From contig JAUXFE010000039.1 of assembly GCA_030620215.1 (NCBI GenBank), positions 1-6,377 of the forward strand: a stretch of DNA of 6,377 bases. Reading direction: 5' to 3'. This DNA is from Candidatus Peregrinibacteria bacterium (GTDB lineage: Bacteria > Patescibacteria > Gracilibacteria > UM-FILTER-43-11). Shown piece after piece: positions 1 to 4,598 of this stretch. A program made the position numbers and the translations under genes. Position 1 is the first letter of the stretch; each line of letters opens with the position of its first letter. A model generated the notes under the pieces. The model did not search any database, was not told the DNA's origin, and worked only from the letters and a program-made list of their open reading frames with translations.

Positions 1-82
1 ATGAGGAATAATATGTATATGAGGATTGCGAAGGTCATAATTTTTATTTAACTGGGAAGTATTTTAACACAACTTAATTAAA

Positions 83-181
83 TGACCAATTCCCAATGAC
101 TTGCTTCGCAGCCCTACGGGCAATGACCAATTATAATTTTCAAAATTGGTCATTGGTCATTGCGTCATTGGTCATTGGTAA
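83..181. repeat. Heptamer repeat array (TTGGTCA family) upstream of thrS
   Basis: The right part (146-181) reads as five head-to-tail units: TTGGTCA, TTGGTCA, TTGCGTCA (one inserted base), TTGGTCA, TTGGTAA. The left part carries the same unit on the other strand: TGACCAA at 83-89, TTCCCAA at 90-96, a degenerate unit at 97-103, and TGACCAA at 124-130. The two orientations can fold: positions 121-132 pair with 144-155 as a perfect 12-bp stem around an 11-nt AT-rich loop. A small GC hairpin (GCCC-TAC-GGGC, 111-121) separates the left units. From memory, the same TTGGTCA heptamer is one of the short tandem repeats described in filamentous cyanobacteria; here the host looks different. It does not encode protein. 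It is probably a dispersed intergenic repeat, with any regulatory role unknown. Confidence 0.85.
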
Positions 182-188
182 GTATAAT
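160..188 (+). promoter_or_regulatory. Probable sigma70-type promoter of thrS
   Basis: A perfect -10 hexamer TATAAT lies at 183-188. A weak -35 (TTGCGT, 160-165, three of six consensus bases) sits 17 bp upstream, inside the heptamer repeat array. Transcription would begin near 195, giving a leader of about 17 nt before the thrS ATG at 212, with no Shine-Dalgarno sequence (AAACAAATATT precedes the ATG). The -10 is convincing on position and sequence; the -35 is marginal. Confidence 0.55.
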
Positions 189-211
189 TCTCTCAGTGTA
201 AAACAAATATT

Positions 212-1960
212 ATGTCTAAAAAATCCCACTCCATTGATGCAAAACGACACAGCTTGTCCCACATTCTCGCGCAGGCTGTACTCGATATGTTCCCTGAGGC
301 TAAGCTTGGCATCGGGCCGACCATCGAAAATGGTTTTTATTATGATTTTGACTTACCCAGAACTTTAATTCCGGAGGATCTGCCTATTCTGGAGAAGAAA
401 ATGAAGCATATTATTAAGCAAAACCAAAAATTCGAGCAATACGATGAACCGATTGAAGATTCAATTAAATTTTTAAAAAAAACAAAGCAGGATTACAAGA
501 TCGAGTTAGCCGCAGACTTGAAAGAAGAGGGTGAAAAGAAGCTTAGTTTTTACAAAAATGATTCTTTTGTAGATATGTGCAAGGGTCCTCATGTCGAAAT
601 GACAGGGCAGGTGCAGATCGGCACTTTTAAGCTCGATAAAATCGCGGGTGCTTACTGGAGAGGTGATGAAAAACGTCCGATGCTACAACGGATCTACGGT
701 TTGGCTTTCGATACAAAAGAAGAACTGGATGCACATCTCAGAATGATGAAAGAAGCTGAAAAGCGCGATCACAGAAAACTCGGGAAGGAGCTGGATCTGT
801 TTAGTTTTCATGAAGAAGGAGTCGGTTTCCCTTTTTGGCACCCTAAAGGAATGATCTTACGGGAAAATCTTATTGGTTATTGGAGAGATGTCCAAAAAAA
901 ATATGGTTATCAGGAAGTCAATACTCCTATTATCTTACGTGAGGAGTTGTGGCATCAATCCGGTCATTGGGATAATTACAAGGAGAATATGTATTTTACA
1001 AAAATTGATGAAGAGGAATATGCCATTAAACCTATGAATTGCCCCGGTGGTATTTTGATTTATAAAAACAGCATGCATTCCTATCGTGAATTTCCATTGC
1101 GATGGGGAGAGCTTGGTTTAGTACATCGGCATGAATTATCCGGTGTTTTACATGGATTGTTCCGTGTAAGGTCATTTACACAAGACGATGCGCATATTTT
1201 CTGCACAAAAGATCAGATAAAAGATGAATTAAAGAAAGTTCTGGAATTGTTTACTGAGGTATATTCCAAATTTGGTTTTGAATATCGTGTAGAGCTTTCC
1301 ACCCGGCCGGAAAAATATGTTGGTGATTTGAAAACATGGAATAATGCGGAAAAAATTATGAAAGAGGTGGTAAAGGAAATAAAGATGGAATATACAATTA
1401 ATGAAGGTGATGGTGCTTTTTATGGTTCGAAATTTGATTTTCATTTAAAGGATTGTATCGGGCGTACATGGCAATGCGGTACATGCCAACTGGATTTTTC
1501 TATGCCTGAACGCTTTGAGATGGAATATATTAATGAAAAAGGCGAAAAGGATCGCCCTGTTATGATCCACCGAACAGTACTTGGTTCTCTTGAAAGGTTT
1601 ATCGGGATTTTAACTGAACATTTTGCAGGTGCTTTCCCAGCATGGCTCGCTCCTGTTCAGGTTGTGATTATTCCTGTTGCAGATGCTCATGAAAAATACG
1701 CGGAAGAACTTAGGCAAAAATTAGATGATGCCAATATCCGTGTTGAAATAATGACTGCTGATGAAACTTTAGGTAAAAGAATCCGTTTAGCCGAAAAACA
1801 GAAAATCCCCTATATGTTAGTAGTAGGGGACAGCGAAAAGAAAGGTAAATCTGTTAACGTTCGTAACTTTCACACGAAAGAGCAAAAATCTTTGAAAGTC
1901 GACAGTTTTATGAAGAGAATTTTGGAGGAGATTAAAGAAAGGAAATTAAGCGGCAGCTGA
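212..1960 (+). CDS. thrS: Threonyl-tRNA synthetase lacking the N-terminal TGS domain
   Basis: This class II aminoacyl-tRNA synthetase charges tRNA-Thr with threonine in the cytoplasm. The 582 residues contain the editing domain (HxxxH at His13/His17 and the DMCKGPH motif with Cys123/His127, the usual site that clears mischarged serine), the catalytic core, and a C-terminal anticodon-binding domain (about residues 485-575). The three expected zinc ligands are present: Cys277 in MNCPGG, His328 in DDAHIF and His453 in MIHRT. Motif 2 (LVHRHELSGVLHGLFRVRSF) and motif 3 (near residues 453-475) are intact. Compared with E. coli ThrRS (642 residues, editing His73/77) the protein starts 60 residues later, so the TGS domain is absent. 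An in-frame TAA at 185-187 rules out an upstream extension. MNCPGG replaces the common MNCPGH. The 3' end overlaps the convergent gene by 15 bp. Confidence 0.97.
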   Translation: MSKKSHSIDAKRHSLSHILAQAVLDMFPEAKLGIGPTIENGFYYDFDLPRTLIPEDLPILEKKMKHIIKQNQKFEQYDEPIEDSIKFLKKTKQDYKIELAADLKEEGEKKLSFYKNDSFVDMCKGPHVEMTGQVQIGTFKLDKIAGAYWRGDEKRPMLQRIYGLAFDTKEELDAHLRMMKEAEKRDHRKLGKELDLFSFHEEGVGFPFWHPKGMILRENLIGYWRDVQKKYGYQEVNTPIILREELWHQSGHWDNYKENMYFTKIDEEEYAIKPMNCPGGILIYKNSMHSYREFPLRWGELGLVHRHELSGVLHGLFRVRSFTQDDAHIFCTKDQIKDELKKVLELFTEVYSKFGFEYRVELSTRPEKYVGDLKTWNNAEKIMKEVVKEIKMEYTINEGDGAFYGSKFDFHLKDCIGRTWQCGTCQLDFSMPERFEMEYINEKGEKDRPVMIHRTVLGSLERFIGILTEHFAGAFPAWLAPVQVVIIPVADAHEKYAEELRQKLDDANIRVEIMTADETLGKRIRLAEKQKIPYMLVVGDSEKKGKSVNVRNFHTKEQKSLKVDSFMKRILEEIKERKLSGS

Positions 1961-3250
1961 TTTTTCTCCTTTCTCTTTAGCATCTTCTTTCTTGGCAGTT
2001 TCTTTTTCAGCGGCCTCTTTCTCTGCGGCTTCTATTCTTACCAATCTGCTTTTAAGGAATTGGGGGGTTTGAGGATTGGTAGAAATGTAAGTTGCTCCTT
2101 CTTTGAAATTAGATGGAATGACTCCATGACCAAATTTTATAGCTAATTTTTCAACGGTAATTGCTTTTTGTGTAGTGCCAGGTATCTTTTCAATTTTTAG
2201 CTGATATGCGAATTTTACGTCTTTACCATTTATTTTAGTTTCTTCATATCCGCCCTTAAGAACTTCTTCGTACTCTTTTGCATTTGCCACTATTCCGGCA
2301 TCGATTTCATCACATTTTCTATTTATTTCTTTTGTTATTTCGGTTAATTCCTCGTTTTTAGGATAATTTGAAACATAAAATGTTTTTTCACCGTATTGCT
2401 TTCTTCTAATAGCTCCAAATTCTATAAATGGTGTAAGAACTTGGTCTATTGTTTTTCTGCTTTTAACTCTATTTTGAGCGTTTTCCATAATTTCATCACG
2501 TACTTCTTTTAGGTCTTTTAATAGTTGACCGTCATCCAATGCTTTCTGGATTTTATCAGCTCTTCCTTCTCTTTCTTGGACAATTTCAATGATTGTTTTA
2601 TTTGCCTGATCGGCAACTTCTTCAGTTCCTATAATTGTTCTATCCACAGGGACGTATTTTCTTTTTCCTTCACCTATCCATTTAATTCTAATTACCTGCA
2701 TGTCTATTAAAGGCTGCATGATTTCAATTACACCTTTTTCTTGCTCATATCCCTTTATTGTTTTTGCGGTACTTAATTTTGATGATGTCTTACTAGTTGC
2801 CGATTGTATTTCCTCTCCTTTCACTTCTAATAGATGTATATATTTATCTCGCATGTTATCGGCTAAACTATTAAATGCTTCATATGGGGTATTGAATGTG
2901 ACGATTTTTCCTCCCACATCCATAGTGATTTTTAAAGGAAAAAGACGCCCTTGCTTTTCCTTGCCTGATGTTTTCTTTTTTGTCTCTTCCTTCTTCTTTG
3001 CCTTTGCCTTTTTCTTAGGTTTAGATGCACCCTTATTCGTTACGACTCTTATCTGTGATTTTCCTTCTTTTGCGGCTTTTTGCATCTCTGCCTCTAAAAG
3101 TTTAACTGCTTCTTCTGCCTTTTCTCCTTTATCGGGAAAGACTTCTTTAACTGATTCTTGTACTATTTGTTCTATATCGAATGTACCTTCATCGATTTTG
3201 ATTGTAGGTTCATTATTAAGCTCTTCTGCTGTATTTGACGTTTCAGACAT
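1946..3250 (-). CDS. Unknown 434-residue protein with Lys-rich linker and two winged-helix-like modules
   Basis: I do not recognise this family. The visible order is: an acidic helical N-terminus (about 1-68); a very Lys-rich linker (about 73-101, KPKKKAKAKKK and similar); a mixed domain (102-160); module A (about 165-203); a long charged, probably coiled-coil helix (209-262); module B (265-295); a second charged helix (298-335); a further mixed domain (336-405); and an Ala/Glu/Lys tail (406-434). Modules A and B resemble each other: PLIDMQVIRIKWIG (180-193) aligns with PFIEFGAIRRKQYG (274-287), each followed by a hairpin ending in KYV or FYV. Helix, then strand-turn-strand with basic residues, is the look of a winged helix, so nucleic-acid binding is possible but inferred. 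No signal peptide or membrane segment is seen, so it is probably cytoplasmic. It has its own strong promoter and no Shine-Dalgarno sequence. Its last five codons (including the stop) overlap the thrS 3' end in antisense. Confidence 0.88.
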   Translation of the reverse strand: MSETSNTAEELNNEPTIKIDEGTFDIEQIVQESVKEVFPDKGEKAEEAVKLLEAEMQKAAKEGKSQIRVVTNKGASKPKKKAKAKKKEETKKKTSGKEKQGRLFPLKITMDVGGKIVTFNTPYEAFNSLADNMRDKYIHLLEVKGEEIQSATSKTSSKLSTAKTIKGYEQEKGVIEIMQPLIDMQVIRIKWIGEGKRKYVPVDRTIIGTEEVADQANKTIIEIVQEREGRADKIQKALDDGQLLKDLKEVRDEIMENAQNRVKSRKTIDQVLTPFIEFGAIRRKQYGEKTFYVSNYPKNEELTEITKEINRKCDEIDAGIVANAKEYEEVLKGGYEETKINGKDVKFAYQLKIEKIPGTTQKAITVEKLAIKFGHGVIPSNFKEGATYISTNPQTPQFLKSRLVRIEAAEKEAAEKETAKKEDAKEKGEKSAAA

Positions 3251-3286
3251 AATTTTTTAATGGTAAGTTTATAAATTTAGAATAAA

Positions 3287-3315
3287 ACTATACCATATAT
3301 ATAAATATATGTCAA
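3287..3315 (-). promoter_or_regulatory. Strong extended -10 promoter of the 434-residue gene
   Basis: Read on the minus strand, a perfect -35 TTGACA (3310-3315) is followed by a 17-bp spacer and a -10 TATAGT (3287-3292), preceded by TGG, which makes an extended -10 element. This is the best promoter in the window. Transcription would start near 3280, leaving a leader of about 30 nt without a Shine-Dalgarno sequence before the ATG at 3250. The spacer is an alternating TA-rich stretch. Confidence 0.85.
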
Positions 3316-3342
3316 GTGTAAAAAACGTGTAATGTAAACAGT

Positions 3343-3498
3343 CCTCGTAGATCCCTCCACTCCGCTCCTCTCTCCGTTCGTCGCTCTGGTCGGGATGACA
3401 ACGAGGGGGTTTGTTCACCTCGAGACGCGATTCCTCCAGAGGCGGACAAGAAATCGACGTTTCTACGGTTCGCTCCGGTCGGGATGACAACGATGGGG
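3343..3498. repeat. Two copies of a GC-rich dispersed-type intergenic repeat
   Basis: A 29-bp core occurs twice in direct orientation, at 3381-3409 and 3470-3498, with 27 of 29 identical bases (TCGCTCYGGTCGGGATGAC begins both). Copy 1 is a longer unit: CCTCGT (3343-3348) and ACGAGG (3401-3406) are inverted, and ATCCC (3351-3355) can pair with GGGAT (3392-3396), so the unit can fold on either strand. Copy 2 has a similar but diverged left part beginning CCTCGA (3418) and ATTCCTCC. The block is much richer in GC than the surrounding AT-rich DNA and ends one base before the stop codon of the SanA-like gene. Read on the minus strand, GTCATCCCGACC...GGAGGGATC resembles a repeat type common in bacterial intergenic regions. 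It encodes no transposase and no credible protein. Confidence 0.8.
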
Positions 3499-3499
3499 C

Positions 3500-4084
3500 T
3501 TATTCCAATACGAATAAATCTAAAACTGCCTTTGTGGTAGCCAGAATCTCTCTTTTTTTAAAATCGTATATTTTTACATATTCCTGTTTGTCTGCCACCA
3601 TTCCTACTGCATCTATATCAAAATGGTTGGCAATAAATAATGCGCGCGGTAAATGATATTTTTGGGTGACTATTATCATCGATCTATCCAAAGCGCTTAT
3701 ATTTTTAACTGATGCCATGGTGTTTAGCCCTGAAAAATCTTCTACAACTGCATCTTCCGGTACACCATGTTCCACCGCGTACTTTTTCATTCCTTCGGCT
3801 TCATTTTCTGAACCGCTCATAATCAATACGCTTACTTTTTCCGCTTCGTAAAGTTCGATTGCGGTGTCCACACGATCCTGTAATATATCGGATAATCTAC
3901 TTGGATAAGCCGCCGCACCAAGAACGAGCGCGAGTTCCTTTTGAGGCACTTCGTCCACTTTTTCATAAATCTTATCCGATGTTTGCATTTTGATTACAAG
4001 GGTTGAAGCAAAGGGCATACTCAAAAGTATGGCGATGGTGAGACCGACGGTTATGAACCCATTCTTTAAATTCTTAATTTTCAA
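3500..4084 (-). CDS. SanA/DUF218-family membrane-anchored protein
   Basis: This 194-residue protein belongs to the DUF218 (SanA/YdcF) family. E. coli SanA is linked to envelope barrier function (vancomycin sensitivity at high temperature); the biochemical activity of the family is poorly defined. One N-terminal membrane segment (about 9-29) after a short basic stretch suggests an anchor with the domain outside the membrane. Family landmarks are ALVLGAAAY (52-60), a basic Arg71 in the following helix, the MSGSE turn (89-93), a DFSGLNT segment (116-122) matching DYAGFRT of SanA, and IIVTQKYHLPRALFIA (137-152) matching IIITQRFHCERALFIA. It is shorter than E. coli SanA (239) mainly at the C-terminus. 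The start is TTG at 4082-4084: an in-frame TGA stands two codons upstream and the first ATG (residue 23) would remove the membrane segment. It follows the 90-residue membrane protein by 16 nt, probably as one transcript. Confidence 0.88.
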   Translation of the reverse strand: MKIKNLKNGFITVGLTIAILLSMPFASTLVIKMQTSDKIYEKVDEVPQKELALVLGAAAYPSRLSDILQDRVDTAIELYEAEKVSVLIMSGSENEAEGMKKYAVEHGVPEDAVVEDFSGLNTMASVKNISALDRSMIIVTQKYHLPRALFIANHFDIDAVGMVADKQEYVKIYDFKKREILATTKAVLDLFVLE

Positions 4085-4107
4085 TTTTCAATTTTAAATT
4101 TTAATTT
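4074..4107. repeat. AT-rich heptamer tandem repeat spanning a gene start
   Basis: Read on the plus strand, the units are TTAATTT, TCAATTT, TCAATTT, TAAATTT and a partial TAATTT, in strict 7-nt phase. On the minus strand this is an AAATTGA-type series containing the TTG start codon of the SanA-like gene (4082-4084), its in-frame upstream TGA (4088-4090), and the last codons of the preceding 90-residue gene. It fills the whole 16-nt gap between the two genes. The AATTTTCAA motif recurs once at 135-143 beside the TTGGTCA array. Confidence 0.7.
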
Positions 4108-4373
4108 CCTGTCTTATTTTTAGTCCACCACTTCTTAAAATAGGGGAGGGAGCTCATTGAGAGCAGATATGCGATTGTCGGGATAATTGCGCCGATAAAT
4201 GGTTTTTCGAGTTCAGCTACGAACATGAAAATGACAATCAATAAGTATGTTACAACTGCGACTAGAATTTTACGTGTCCAGCTTGTTTCCCATGCCTTAT
4301 CTATCTCAACACGCACATTGCGTTGTTGGATTTCGTTAATTTCCCGTTCGATTTCGTTTAGGTTTTCATTCAT
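4101..4373 (-). CDS. Small two-helix membrane protein of unknown function
   Basis: This 90-residue protein has a charged, helical and probably coiled-coil N-terminus (about 1-20, rich in Glu, Asn, Arg and Gln), a linker with the distinctive RVEIDKAWETSWTRK stretch (21-35), two hydrophobic segments (about 36-53 and 59-78), and a basic end (FKKWWTKNK). The positive-inside rule puts both termini in the cytoplasm with a short outside loop around ELEKP. I associate similar small proteins with an AWETSWTR motif with Patescibacteria genomes, but know of no established function. The ATG at 4371-4373 has no Shine-Dalgarno sequence. It is the first gene of a probable two-gene unit with the SanA-like protein, which suggests a shared envelope location. 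I could not identify a convincing promoter on this strand in the 76-bp gap to the tRNA gene. Confidence 0.85.
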   Translation of the reverse strand: MNENLNEIEREINEIQQRNVRVEIDKAWETSWTRKILVAVVTYLLIVIFMFVAELEKPFIGAIIPTIAYLLSMSSLPYFKKWWTKNKTGN

Positions 4374-4402
4374 TGCTCAGACAGTTTACCACAAAAACTA
4401 GT

Positions 4403-4431
4403 TTGACTTTATTTTTTTTAAAACATAGAAT
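4403..4431 (+). promoter_or_regulatory. Promoter of the tRNA-Leu gene
   Basis: TTGACT (4403-4408, five of six consensus bases) is separated by exactly 17 bp from TAGAAT (4426-4431, five of six). Transcription would begin near 4438, about 12 nt before the mature tRNA 5' end. A 10-bp palindrome AAACTAGTTT (4395-4404) overlaps the start of the -35; it may be chance. Confidence 0.8.
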
Positions 4432-4449
4432 TTCTTTGCATTTGAATGT

Positions 4450-4534
4450 GCCGGAGTGGCGGAATTGGTAGACGCGCACGACTCAAAATCGTGTTCCTTC
4501 GGGAGTGAGAGTTCGATTCTCTCCTCCGGCACCA
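4450..4534 (+). tRNA. tRNA-Leu, anticodon CAA
   Basis: This class II tRNA reads the leucine codon UUG. The acceptor stem GCCGGAG (4450-4456) pairs fully with CTCCGGC (4524-4530), followed by discriminator A (4531) and a genome-encoded CCA (4532-4534). The anticodon stem is CACGA (4477-4481) with TCGTG (4489-4493); the loop CTCAAAA places the anticodon CAA at 4484-4486 after U33. A long variable arm (TTCC-TTC-GGGA) follows, then the T arm GAGAG / TTCGATT / CTCTC (4507-4523). No intron is present. A33-type leucine identity features agree: discriminator A and long variable arm. It has its own promoter and shares a terminator with dnaK. Confidence 0.97.
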
Positions 4535-4547
4535 TAATTATTATAAA

Positions 4548-4585
4548 AAACCGAAGGCGAGGATATATATTATCGCCTTCGGTTT
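4548..4585. terminator. Bidirectional hairpin terminator between tRNA-Leu and dnaK
   Basis: AAACCGAAGGCGA (4548-4560) pairs perfectly over 13 bp with TCGCCTTCGGTTT (4573-4585), leaving a 12-nt AT-rich loop. On the minus strand the stem runs into a continuous T tract (complement of the A run 4545-4550), a classic intrinsic terminator 13 nt after the dnaK stop. On the plus strand the hairpin starts 13 nt after the tRNA CCA and is followed by a broken T-rich stretch, so it may also stop tRNA transcription, less strongly. Confidence 0.88.
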
Positions 4586-4598
4586 ATGTTATTTATGA

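Noticed and set aside
1..51. Open frame of 16 codons to a TAA on the plus strand, and on the minus strand an ATG at 36-38 reading MTFAILIYILFL out of the window
   Set aside because: Either could be the edge of a neighbouring gene (end of an upstream gene, or start of a divergent membrane protein), but a few codons are not enough to support a feature.
168..181. TTGGTAA and TTGGTCA units resemble the anticodon loop of tRNA-Thr(GGU), suggesting a ThrRS autoregulatory operator
   Set aside because: The flanks cannot form an anticodon-like stem, the inferred transcription start lies downstream of these units, and the heptamer looks like a general repeat.
96..368. 90-residue plus-strand frame overlapping the thrS 5' end
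   Set aside because: It is built from the heptamer array and an out-of-frame reading of thrS.
1936..1974. AGAAAGGA / TCCTTTCT 8-bp inverted repeat at the thrS end as a terminator
   Set aside because: The stem is AT-rich and purine/pyrimidine biased, the loop is over 20 nt, and no T tract follows on either strand.
2700..3260. 186-residue plus-strand open frame
   Set aside because: It is fully antisense to the 434-residue gene, rich in Ser/Phe/Cys as expected from the complement of Lys/Glu codons, and has no promoter.
3269..3490. 73-residue minus-strand frame containing CHPDQSDERREERSGGI
   Set aside because: It is a translation of the GC-rich repeat units; such repeat-derived frames are often misannotated as proteins. 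It also covers the promoter of the 434-residue gene.
4395..4404. AAACTAGTTT palindrome overlapping the tRNA promoter as an operator
   Set aside because: Ten bases of palindrome in AT-rich DNA can occur by chance, and no second site or regulator gene is nearby.
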